IMG/VR virus record: IMGVR_UViG_3300029397_000033
Coordinates: 1-31,125 of that record
Direction: 5' to 3' (one strand)
Origin: a virus
Length of the DNA: 31,125 nucleotides
This document shows, piece by piece, positions 16,800 to 23,355 of this stretch. How positions within the stretch are numbered: position 1 is the stretch's first letter; every line of letters starts with the position of its first letter. The position numbers were made by a program, and so were the translations under genes. The notes below the pieces were generated by a model that ran no database searches, was not told the origin of the DNA, and saw nothing but the letters and a program-made list of their open reading frames with translations.

Positions 16800-17360
16800 A
16801 TGAACCTCAAGCCCTGCTCGCTAGTTGTAAGTCTTTGCATTAGCTGCGCATTTGCCCAGGAAGCAACAGAACAGAAGAAAGCTCCGTCCACTAAATTGGA
16901 GGCGTTCCAGTCACGAACAGGCGTCGTGCTTATCCGGGGCTTTTCGCGGGTTGGTACTTTCAGCGGGTCATTAGGGGGCAGCGTATCCGTGGCCGCGCGG
17001 GAGTTCCGCGATGGTAGTAACCCAAGCATGCCACGTGCAGTGGGAATTTCCGTTAGTGTCAAAGCGCCGGGCAGACTTGAACGAGAGAACACTTCTTACA
17101 TTGACCTTGAAGAGATCGATTCGCTGCTCAAGGGTATTGAGTACATATCAAAAGCCAGCAAAGACGTCACCAAACTCGGTCAGTTTGAGATCGACTATCG
17201 AACTAAAGGGGACTTGCGAGTCACCGTGTTCAATAACCAACAGGGTGAGGTGTCTGCCGCCATTTCAAGCGGAACGATCGGAAGGGCTGATGTGTTTGTG
17301 AGCCTTTCGGACTTGGGGAGACTTCGTGAACTGATCTCCGCGGCCAAAGACTTGCTGTAG
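16800..17360 (+). CDS. Secreted protein inserted in the tail operon (candidate moron)
   Basis: A 186-residue protein on the strand opposite to the tail genes. Residues 1-20 form a clear signal peptide (KPCSLVVSLCISCAFAQ, probable cleavage after AFA), so the mature protein would be periplasmic or exported. The rest is a single small domain of alternating beta and helical segments (FSRVGTFSGSLGGSVSVAAREF, SYIDLEEIDSLLKGIEYISKA, GQFEIDYRTKGDLRVTVFNN, RADVFVSLSDLGRLRELISAA). I do not recognise the family. The ATG at 16800 is chosen because AGAAAGGA lies nine bases upstream; an ATG at 16791 directly abuts it and is too close. It sits between the tape measure and the chaperone genes, divergent from the first, and may alter the lysogenic host. 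Confidence 0.75.
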   Translation: MNLKPCSLVVSLCISCAFAQEATEQKKAPSTKLEAFQSRTGVVLIRGFSRVGTFSGSLGGSVSVAAREFRDGSNPSMPRAVGISVSVKAPGRLERENTSYIDLEEIDSLLKGIEYISKASKDVTKLGQFEIDYRTKGDLRVTVFNNQQGEVSAAISSGTIGRADVFVSLSDLGRLRELISAAKDLL

Positions 17361-17384
17361 GTCGGAACCTGATGCAGTCATTTT

Positions 17385-18346
17385 CTAGAGCCTCGAATAC
17401 TGTGCTTGACTGTTCAGTCTGTCTTGTTCAAGGTGGCCCATCTCCTCTTCGATGATGAGCATGGCATTGAACTCAACGGCTTGGATTTCATCAAGCCCGA
17501 TTGCGATGCCCAGTTTGATTGCCGCGCGCAGATGGATTGCCTGACGCAGTAGGAATCCAACCTCTGAGTTCTGAGCAGCCTCCAACTTGTCCAGCGGGCA
17601 ATCGCCACAGCGCCCTCCGTCGTCTAGTGTGTCGGGGCAGAGCCCCGGCTCGCACAACTGCTCGCGGCGTAGTGCCCAGTGAATCAGGAATCGCAGGGAG
17701 GGGTGCTCAGGCCACTCCCCGCCAGTCAGTTTGGGTCGCCGGTCTCGTGGAACGCGGCATCGAGGGCGTCAATTGCCGCTTTCACGGCGACGGCCTGGTG
17801 GACGACAGGGACTTCGCCCGAGTATCCCTCCGCTCCCTGCACCAACTTCTTATATAAGGATGTGGCCGGCGCTAAATTGATGATCAGCTCCTGCCGGTTG
17901 TAGGGCAAATCGAGCACCCTGGCGAAGCTACGGCGATATTCGAAGACATCTTTGGCCGATGGCATCTTGAGCGAATGGGTCACTGTCCCGCCGAGCACGC
18001 GGAGAGTCACCTCGAATCCATCACCCACCTGGACAACGTCATCAACGTCCGCATGGCCGAGCTGTTCAATGACGCGACTGGCCTCGAAGGCATCCACCTC
18101 CGGCGCGTCTTCCTCCGCAATGCGGATCTTGGAAAGCAGGGCGGCGTCCGCATCCTCGGAGTTCGGGATGGTCGTCTCTGAGACACCTCGTCCCAACTGC
18201 TTCACGAGGACCTTGCGTTTTCGTTGACGTTCAATCCACTCCTCATCCTTCGGAAATCGAACACGGACAGTCTTCACGCCAACAGGCGTCCGGAGCTGCA
18301 GCGCGATCGGTCGCGCACTATCAAACACAACAGGATGTGCTTCCAT
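17385..18346 (-). CDS. GT-like tail chaperone made by -1 frameshift
   Basis: The predicted fusion of 320 residues shares residues 1-205 with the G-like protein and continues after a -1 slip at 17729-17735 for another 115 residues. The frame beyond the slip is open without a stop through 17388 and starts with KLTGGEWPEHPSLRFLIHWALRREQ, a protein-like stretch directly in line with the end of the first gene. The extension contains four cysteines (CEPGLC, then CGDC), a possible zinc site. In lambda, G and GT recruit the tape measure and the tube subunits; the same genomic position between tube and tape measure supports that role here. It ends 24 bases from the converging secreted-protein gene. 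Confidence 0.8.
17726..18346 (-). CDS. G-like tail assembly chaperone
   Basis: A 206-residue acidic cytoplasmic protein, the unshifted product of the chaperone pair. The sequence opens with a beta-type segment (MEAHPVVFDSARPIALQLRTPVG), has a charged region around residues 32-45, and a helical C-terminal part (MPSAKDVFEYRRSFARVLDL, LYKKLVQGAEGYSG, AIDALDAAFHETGD). It sits directly after the tube gene. The ATG at 18346 has AGAGGA about five bases upstream. The stop TGA (17726-17728) immediately follows the slippery heptamer, so most ribosomes end here and a minority go on to make GT. The family is assigned by position, size and frameshift arrangement. Confidence 0.8.
   Translation of the reverse strand: MEAHPVVFDSARPIALQLRTPVGVKTVRVRFPKDEEWIERQRKRKVLVKQLGRGVSETTIPNSEDADAALLSKIRIAEEDAPEVDAFEASRVIEQLGHADVDDVVQVGDGFEVTLRVLGGTVTHSLKMPSAKDVFEYRRSFARVLDLPYNRQELIINLAPATSLYKKLVQGAEGYSGEVPVVHQAVAVKAAIDALDAAFHETGDPN
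17729..17735 (-). promoter_or_regulatory. Programmed -1 ribosomal frameshift site CCCAAAC
   Basis: On the minus strand the G-like frame ends GAC CCA AAC TGA. The heptamer C CCA AAC fits the X XXY YYZ rule exactly, so both tRNAs can slip back to CCC and AAA. The stop codon directly downstream would also make ribosomes pause. The shifted frame is open to 17385. This is the conserved arrangement of lambda-type tail chaperone genes. Confidence 0.85.
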
Positions 18347-18356
18347 GAAATCCTCT

Positions 18357-19397
18357 CTACTGACAGATGCTGTCTACGCCGCACTTCGCGACAGCGGAGA
18401 TGATGCCGTTGGCGGTCTCGAACATCGGCAGGCACTCGACTGCCACTGTCACGATGCCATCGGTCTCGCCGACTTCAGCGGTGGCAAAAGAAACCTTTTC
18501 CCAGGTGAGCTGAAGTGAGTTGTTGGGATCGTATGTGAGTGAGGTGACCGCCGTGCCCGCAGTCTGGCTCTTGAGCTTGGCCAGTTCCGTTGAACCGCTT
18601 TCAAAACGCGCGGTAAATCGCAGCGTCCCCTGCCGTTTGCCGAACTCAAGGCGGCCACGGATCGCGCCAGTGGTAGCATCGCCCGGCGTCTGAAAACCCG
18701 AACCCGGATAGAAGCCGGCATCCAGCAGGATATTGTTCTTCCAGGAGGTCTCGAGCGAGACGATGTTCTTGTTGGAGACGTAATTGACACCGTTGATGGT
18801 CAGGGCGAGTGAGGCCGAGGGCAGCAGCTTTTCAAGAGTCGCTGCCGGAACCACAATTTCCGACGGTTCGGTGAGCTTGCCTGAGCCTACGAACTCGACG
18901 TTGATTTTTGAGTTCGCGCGCCCTGGGCCACTGCCGATGGAAATGGTCCAGCCTTCGATGGCACAGCCCACGGCCATGCGGTCGATCACCACGCCGGCGC
19001 CTGGGCGGATCTGCTCGACAAAGGAAAAGTAGGGCAACTCCGCCGGATCTCCATTGGAAGGAAACAGCGGCGTGCATGTGTAGGTGAAGTTGGGCGTAGC
19101 TCCAGATTTCACGACTTTGCCGAGCGAAAACGCCATCGCCCAAGCAGCGATTTCTGCACTCAGGTATTTCTCCAGCGTGCTACCGGCATCCCACGAGGTC
19201 TGGAAAGACTGCGTTGCGAACTCATGGCCCTTGCCGTATTCGTCGGCGTCGTTTTCGGTGTTGAGCTTTGGGTTGGCGAGCCCGGCGTTCAGCTTCTTCA
19301 GCTGCCACATCTGCAACGCAGTGTTCGCGGTGGCGATGTCGGCCTGCTTCTGCTTGCCGAAGCAGATCAACACCTCCTGCAGCCTAGTTGTCGACAT
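18357..19397 (-). CDS. Major tail tube protein (V-like)
   Basis: A 346-residue protein. It begins with a helical stretch (TRLQEVLICFGKQKQADIATANT), continues with a beta-rich body characteristic of tail tube proteins, for example GRLEFGKRQGTLRFTARF and SLTYDPNNSLQLTWEKVSFATAEVGETDGIVTVAVEC, and ends in CGVDSICQ. The order terminator protein, tube, chaperone, tape measure fits the siphophage plan. It starts with ATG at 19397 inside the end of a 53-aa gene and is followed closely by the G-like chaperone gene. It should polymerise in stacked rings to form the tail tube. It is somewhat longer than lambda gpV. Confidence 0.8.
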   Translation of the reverse strand: MSTTRLQEVLICFGKQKQADIATANTALQMWQLKKLNAGLANPKLNTENDADEYGKGHEFATQSFQTSWDAGSTLEKYLSAEIAAWAMAFSLGKVVKSGATPNFTYTCTPLFPSNGDPAELPYFSFVEQIRPGAGVVIDRMAVGCAIEGWTISIGSGPGRANSKINVEFVGSGKLTEPSEIVVPAATLEKLLPSASLALTINGVNYVSNKNIVSLETSWKNNILLDAGFYPGSGFQTPGDATTGAIRGRLEFGKRQGTLRFTARFESGSTELAKLKSQTAGTAVTSLTYDPNNSLQLTWEKVSFATAEVGETDGIVTVAVECLPMFETANGIISAVAKCGVDSICQ

Positions 19398-19545
19398 TAG
19401 ACTTCAACTCCTCGTTCTTTTCCGGAGGCGGGCACTGGTTCCAGCCAGCGACCATGAGAGGCACCAGAATCTCGGGCTTGGCTTCGAACTCTTGAGGTTC
19501 GCCTTGTCCATAAGGAGGCCGTAGCCACACGCTGTCGTCAGTCAT
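19384..19545 (-). CDS. 53-residue protein between tail terminator and tail tube
   Basis: A short ORF of 53 codons from ATG at 19545 to TAG at 19384-19386. It overlaps the end of the U-like gene by 8 bases and the start of the tube gene by 14 bases. Such short overlaps at both ends fill the gap precisely and suggest a real coupled gene. The product is acidic and Pro-rich (WLRPPYGQGEPQEFEAKPEI, then WNQCPPPEKNEE), with no membrane segment. The family is not recognised; no equivalent exists at this place in lambda. Confidence 0.55.
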   Translation of the reverse strand: MTDDSVWLRPPYGQGEPQEFEAKPEILVPLMVAGWNQCPPPEKNEELKSNVDN

Positions 19546-20011
19546 CGCCAGTCTCTACGAAGGAAAGATTCACTTCGAAATAATCGAGACCCTCAGCGTC
19601 CGTGGCGCGCTGGATGGACGGGATGTCCATCGGGTAGCAGGAGGGATGGATGGTCGAATTGATCATGGGCACTCCAGTGCTCTCTGGAATGCCTTTGGTG
19701 ATCAACCGGAATAGTCGGCAATACGCCGTCGGCGGGTCCCCATCGGCGGTCTCCCGTGCCCGCAAATACAACGTCGCCTGGTGCTTCCAAACGTCGTTGC
19801 CACCGAAACTCCCTGGCACAGTGCCTTGCCAGGCGACCAACATGGACGGAACCGGCATCTGATGGATGGCGAGTGCCAAGCTCGACCGCTTTGGATACTG
19901 ATCGTGGTAGGCGCAGATCCGGTCAGCATCACCATTCATCTCGGCGACGAGTTCCGGTATGTCCCGCAACAAGCCGACCAGGTTGTCGACGAGGACGGAG
20001 GCATCGATCAA
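19538..20011 (-). CDS. U-like tail terminator protein
   Basis: A 157-residue protein located between the Z-like tail completion gene and the tube gene, the position of lambda U. It begins with a helix typical of the fold (DASVLVDNLVGLLRDIPELVAEM). The middle has a beta stretch (SLALAIHQMPVPSMLVAWQGTVPG), and the segment DVWKHQATLYLRARE is also typical of such proteins, with YFEVNLSFVETGD at the end. It caps the tail tube and joins it to the head. The start overlaps the end of the Z-like gene by 4 bases (20008-20011). Assignment is mainly from synteny and secondary structure. Confidence 0.65.
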   Translation of the reverse strand: MIDASVLVDNLVGLLRDIPELVAEMNGDADRICAYHDQYPKRSSLALAIHQMPVPSMLVAWQGTVPGSFGGNDVWKHQATLYLRARETADGDPPTAYCRLFRLITKGIPESTGVPMINSTIHPSCYPMDIPSIQRATDAEGLDYFEVNLSFVETGDD

Positions 20012-20463
20012 CGTTGTTTCCCGCCGAAGTTCTTCTCCAACAGGAGCCGCTTCTTCATCTCGTCAAAGATCCGCCGTGTCGCTTCCAGCACGGCCGCCTT
20101 GTTCTTCGGCGAGAACAGGAGCCACGGTTCAATCTTCTGGTTTGCCCAGGCTTTGATCCGGTCCTTGCGCGTGGAAAGCGCTGCCTTGGCACGGCCCTCG
20201 CTGACCGTGCGCACCATCAAGTTGCGCAGCATGTCACCAGTGAAGGTGAGGTTGCGGCGATTTCCCAAGCCGAGTTTGGTCTTGCGGATTGCGTAGCGCT
20301 TCTTGAGAGGCTTGGCCGGTGAGTCCTCGGGGCCGAGCGCTGCGGAGAGCCGATTCTTGACAGCTCCTACGCCGACATTGCCGATCTTGAACATCTCGCT
20401 CTGGCGGAAGTTCAAAAGATCGAGTCGAAGCTGTTTCTTTTGCCAGACTCTGACACTGGGCAT
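20008..20463 (-). CDS. Z-like/HK97 gp10-like tail completion protein
   Basis: A 151-residue very basic protein (many Lys and Arg), as expected for the minor tail completion/connector proteins of the gp10/gpG type. It has an N-terminal helix (LRLDLLNFRQSEMFKIGNVGV), a central basic loop region (KKRYAIRKTKLGLGNRRNLTFTGDMLRNLM), and a C-terminal helix ending in FDEMKKRLLLEKNFGGKQR. The ATG is at 20463, six bases after the stop codon of the FII-like gene. It is flanked by the FII-like and U-like genes. Function is inferred from synteny and composition. Confidence 0.6.
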   Translation of the reverse strand: MPSVRVWQKKQLRLDLLNFRQSEMFKIGNVGVGAVKNRLSAALGPEDSPAKPLKKRYAIRKTKLGLGNRRNLTFTGDMLRNLMVRTVSEGRAKAALSTRKDRIKAWANQKIEPWLLFSPKNKAAVLEATRRIFDEMKKRLLLEKNFGGKQR

Positions 20464-20469
20464 GGGAGT

Positions 20470-20769
20470 TCACTCCAGCCGGAGGGCAAGTCTTACACCG
20501 CCCGCCGCGTCGGCTTCGACTTCGAACACCTTGTACCGAACACCGGCAATTTCCACCGCATCGCCGCGCTGTGCCTGCGATGGCAGGTCCGCCGATTGGA
20601 CGAACAGCAGCGCGTAGATGCCCGGAGCGCTTTCTTCGAGTTGCGCTCCGGTTTGGAGGATGCCGCGAATGGGAAGTGGGGCGCCCGCCGCAGGCCGATA
20701 AATGATCTCCCGGCCAAACGTGGCGAGGCACGCCGCATTGAGCGCTCCAGTGACCGCGTCCCAGGACAC
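20470..20769 (-). CDS. FII-like head-tail joining protein
   Basis: A 99-residue protein, mostly beta (GAQLEESAPGIYALLFVQSADLP, GDAVEIAGVRYKVFEVEADAAGGVRLALRLE), which is the usual shape of lambda FII-type head-tail connectors. The C-terminal pattern, with an acidic turn and GxRxxL end, is often seen in this class. The likely start is GTG at 20769, three bases after the stop codon of the capsid gene. The role is the head-side contact to which the tail attaches. Assignment is by size, composition and its place directly after the major capsid gene. Confidence 0.65.
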   Translation of the reverse strand: MSWDAVTGALNAACLATFGREIIYRPAAGAPLPIRGILQTGAQLEESAPGIYALLFVQSADLPSQAQRGDAVEIAGVRYKVFEVEADAAGGVRLALRLE

Positions 20770-20772
20770 TCG

Positions 20773-21777
20773 CTAGACCTTCGTGCCCTTGACCAGGACT
20801 TCCGGCCGCAAGCAGAGGGGCAGCGGATTCGACTGTGTGTGCACGTCGGTGCCCCGATCGAACTTCCGCGGCGCCTGCTTGGCATAGAGCGGCAGGCCGA
20901 GCGTATTGGCCGTTTCGTTGAAGTCCGCCGGCGCGAAGTAGGTCTTGAACGTCGAGGCCGTGCCGAGCGGGAAGAAGTGCGCCTCGTCGTCGGCAATGAA
21001 CTTCCGCACGTTGCCGGCGATATCGGTCGCCTGCCCCCTGTACTCCTCGAAGGTGATCCCACCGAAGCTGAAGTTGGTGCGGTTATCCGTGAACAGGAGT
21101 TGGCCGTTCTGCCAGCGCGAGTAAGCTTCCTTCACCTTCGGGTGCGTGGTGAGGGCATCGAAGAAGCCTTGCGAGCAGAGGCACATGATGCCGGTCATGA
21201 ACTCGCCGCGGAGGTTGTCCTCGATGTGGCGCTTCACTTCGAGCACCTTGGTGATCACCTCGGTGGTGTTGGTCGTGAGGGCAAATCCGACCGACTTCTG
21301 CGCGATCCCGAACTCCGAGTACAAGTCGTAGATGGTGGAGGCGTCGGCATCGAGGATGACGCCCTTGAGCGCGCCCATGCGCAGGTGCTCCAGCGTAATG
21401 CCATGCTTGTTGCGCATATTCTGGAGCTTCTTGGCGATGAGGCTGGAGAGAGCCTCCAGGTCGTTCTCCGAGCCGAAGGCGCGCAGGCCCTGGACCTCCT
21501 CGGGCAGGACTACATCGTCGTGCGGGATGTGCGGGATCACAAACGACCGCACTTTGCGCTTGGCCTGCGTACCCAGGGTGCCCGGTGAACCCACCGGCAT
21601 CGTCGGCAACAGGTTGAGCACGCCATTCTGCTCTTCGATCAGGATCGTTCGCGCGCGCACGCCCTCGGTCGGCATGAGGCCCAACTGCTCGAGGCGTCCG
21701 TAATTGTTCGGGATCCTGTTGATGGCAGCCGTCAGAGCCACCGTGTTGAAGGCGTCATTGGAAAAGGGATTCAGCAT
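20773..21777 (-). CDS. Major capsid protein E
   Basis: A 334-residue protein of the lambda gpE (phage major capsid protein E) family. Typical early wording is NPFSNDAFNTVALTAAINRIPNNYGRLEQLGL, followed by RARTILIEEQNGVLNLLPT and FVIPHIPHDDVVLPEEVQG, then LEALSSLIAKKLQNMRNKHGITLEHLRMGALKG. This corresponds to the HK97-fold capsid shell with an extended loop region. The start ATG has AAGGAG upstream (21788-21793). It follows the D-like decoration gene and precedes the FII-like gene, as in lambda. It should be produced in many copies; the good ribosome binding site is in line with that. Confidence 0.92.
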   Translation of the reverse strand: MLNPFSNDAFNTVALTAAINRIPNNYGRLEQLGLMPTEGVRARTILIEEQNGVLNLLPTMPVGSPGTLGTQAKRKVRSFVIPHIPHDDVVLPEEVQGLRAFGSENDLEALSSLIAKKLQNMRNKHGITLEHLRMGALKGVILDADASTIYDLYSEFGIAQKSVGFALTTNTTEVITKVLEVKRHIEDNLRGEFMTGIMCLCSQGFFDALTTHPKVKEAYSRWQNGQLLFTDNRTNFSFGGITFEEYRGQATDIAGNVRKFIADDEAHFFPLGTASTFKTYFAPADFNETANTLGLPLYAKQAPRKFDRGTDVHTQSNPLPLCLRPEVLVKGTKV

Positions 21778-21780
21778 CGA

Positions 21781-22155
21781 TTAGGCTCCTTGGCGGACGA
21801 GAATGCCCAACGCCTTGAGTTGAGCGATGGCGGCTGTTTTCTGCGGTCCAGTGATGCCGCCAGGCCATACCAGTCCGTTGTCGGAGCAAATGGCATGGCG
21901 TGCCACGATCACTGCCGGTTTGTCAGCACCCGTGGCATCGACCGGGAAGATCAAGACCCCTGCGGCATTCTGAGAGCCGTCAGCGGCAGCAGGCGCCAAC
22001 TGTGTGGCTTTGCCACTTGCGGTGATGATGCCCACCACGGTGCCGGTTGCCAGATTCTGGCCAGTGATCAGAGTGGTCTTGTCGCGGCTGTAGAGATTGT
22101 CTTCCTCGTGCTTCAGCCAATCGCCGAGGCGGTTCGATTCCGATTGAACAGGCAT
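21781..22155 (-). CDS. Head decoration protein D
   Basis: A 124-residue protein of the lambda gpD-like decoration family: DWLKHEEDNLYSRDKTTLITGQNLATGTVVGI at the N-terminus and a small beta barrel with AAGVLIFPVDATGADKPAVIVARHA. The final part is shorter than in lambda and ends in LGILVRQGA. It binds threefold axes of the expanded head to stabilise it. The ATG (22155) has a strong AAAGGAGG about ten bases upstream. It is placed between the protease/scaffold and major capsid genes, the standard order. Confidence 0.88.
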   Translation of the reverse strand: MPVQSESNRLGDWLKHEEDNLYSRDKTTLITGQNLATGTVVGIITASGKATQLAPAAADGSQNAAGVLIFPVDATGADKPAVIVARHAICSDNGLVWPGGITGPQKTAAIAQLKALGILVRQGA

Positions 22156-22158
22156 GAA

Positions 22159-22494
22159 TTACTTGCCTCCTTTCGCGGTGGCCATCGCCGCGCATGCCTT
22201 CACGACCGGGTTCTCATCAAGGTTCTGGGGTACGGCTGTGCCGGCTTCCGGCAAGACATGCGACTGGATCTCCTCCTGGTCGGAGGCAGCTCGCAAGGTG
22301 AGCAACTCACCACGAACCTGCGCCGCGGTCATGTTTTTGGCGATGAAACCGCCCGCCAGAGCCGGCCTTCCCGCGAGCCCACACAAGTCCACGATTTCCG
22401 CGGCCTCGGCATAGCCCTGCTGGCGGGCTTCAGCCTGAATGGCCTCAATGTCCACGGTGGGCGCAGTTGTGGCCGTTTGAGTAGCTTCCGACAC
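22159..22494 (-). CDS. Nested scaffold protein (Nu3-like) from internal start
   Basis: An in-frame GTG at 22494 inside the protease gene (residue 288 of the 398-residue protein) is preceded by a strong Shine-Dalgarno AAAGGAGAT (22501-22509), with AGGAG ending eight bases from the GTG. This would produce a 111-residue C-terminal product. It is helical and Ala/Glu-rich (DIEAIQAEARQQGYAEAAEIVDL, then MTAAQVRGELLTL), like a capsid scaffold. Lambda makes its scaffold Nu3 in just this way from within C. The product would share its C-terminus with the protease and hold the capsid subunits during assembly. Confidence 0.7.
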   Translation of the reverse strand: MSEATQTATTAPTVDIEAIQAEARQQGYAEAAEIVDLCGLAGRPALAGGFIAKNMTAAQVRGELLTLRAASDQEEIQSHVLPEAGTAVPQNLDENPVVKACAAMATAKGGK

Positions 22495-23355
22495 GCTGGT
22501 ATCTCCTTTCACGAAGCGAGTCCGATTCACAAGAGCAGTCATTTCCCCAAGGGCCTGCCGGAAGGTCCCGATGCGATCGGCCAGGCCGGCGCCAATGCCT
22601 TCCTCGCCGTGCAGGACTGCCGCTTCCGTGCCGCGAACAATGTCCGCACTGAGATTGCGGCGCCGGGCCACAGAGTCCACAAACATGCCGTAAAGCCGCG
22701 CGGCTTCCGACTGCAGGACGGCGCGCGCATCGTCCGTGAGTGGCTCGTGGGGATTGAAATCGTTTTTACGGGCGCCCTCGAAGACTGTCGTGTAGTGCAG
22801 TCCTTGCTCCTGATCCCAGCCACTCTGGTCGAGGTGCATCGCGATGATGCCGACTGAGCCGACGCCGCCCGTACGAGTGACATAGATTCTGCTCGCCGCC
22901 GAGGCGAGGAGATAGCCGGCGCTGAGCGCCCAATCATCGACGGCTGCCCAAACAGGCTTGATGCCCGCTGCCTCTTCAATCAGGTCGGCGACATCCCAGG
23001 CACCGTTGGCCTCACCGCCGTAACTGTCAAAGCGCAGCAAGATGCCTTTGACGGCTGGATCTGTGGCGGCATCCAGAACCTCGTTGCCCAACTGCTCATA
23101 GGAAGTGAGGCCCGATTGCGCTTCGAGACCAGAGGCCCGGTTGACCAGGCTGCCGGAGACTTCGATGATTGCGACCTCACCGGCGACAGCGTAGGGTTTC
23201 CGCGACCGCTCTTCCGCCAAGAGTGCGGCATCCACGACCGGAGGTTCGATGCCCAAGCGGGGGGCCAGTGCAGCCAGGATCGCGGCGCGTTTGCGCGAGT
23301 CGATCATCAGCGGCGTGTTGAACACGCGCGAAGCGATACGAGGAATTGTCGTCAT
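22159..23355 (-). CDS. S49-family capsid protease (C-like) with scaffold domain
   Basis: A 398-residue protein. The protease domain (about 60-285) has the S49 signature: FDSYGGEANG (about 109-118), SAGYLLASAASRIYVT with S145 as the likely nucleophile, GGVGSVGIIAMHLD, and GARKNDFNP with K197 as the likely general base. The C-terminal part (about 288-398) resembles a scaffold and can be made separately from an internal start. The protein matures the portal and head proteins during assembly. Start ATG 23355; the first bases overlap the portal stop codon (ATGA). The synteny portal, protease, decoration, capsid matches lambda. Confidence 0.9.
   Translation of the reverse strand: MTTIPRIASRVFNTPLMIDSRKRAAILAALAPRLGIEPPVVDAALLAEERSRKPYAVAGEVAIIEVSGSLVNRASGLEAQSGLTSYEQLGNEVLDAATDPAVKGILLRFDSYGGEANGAWDVADLIEEAAGIKPVWAAVDDWALSAGYLLASAASRIYVTRTGGVGSVGIIAMHLDQSGWDQEQGLHYTTVFEGARKNDFNPHEPLTDDARAVLQSEAARLYGMFVDSVARRRNLSADIVRGTEAAVLHGEEGIGAGLADRIGTFRQALGEMTALVNRTRFVKGDTSVSEATQTATTAPTVDIEAIQAEARQQGYAEAAEIVDLCGLAGRPALAGGFIAKNMTAAQVRGELLTLRAASDQEEIQSHVLPEAGTAVPQNLDENPVVKACAAMATAKGGK

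Noticed and set aside
20440-21588. Long + strand open frame (382 codons) opposite the capsid and connector genes
   Set aside because: It lies antisense to clearly conserved lambda E and FII-like genes. Its product is Arg/Glu-rich, low-complexity shadow sequence typical of GC-rich DNA.
21790-22857. Long + strand open frame (355 codons) opposite the decoration and protease genes
   Set aside because: Antisense shadow of two recognised genes with no ribosome binding site and no recognisable domain.
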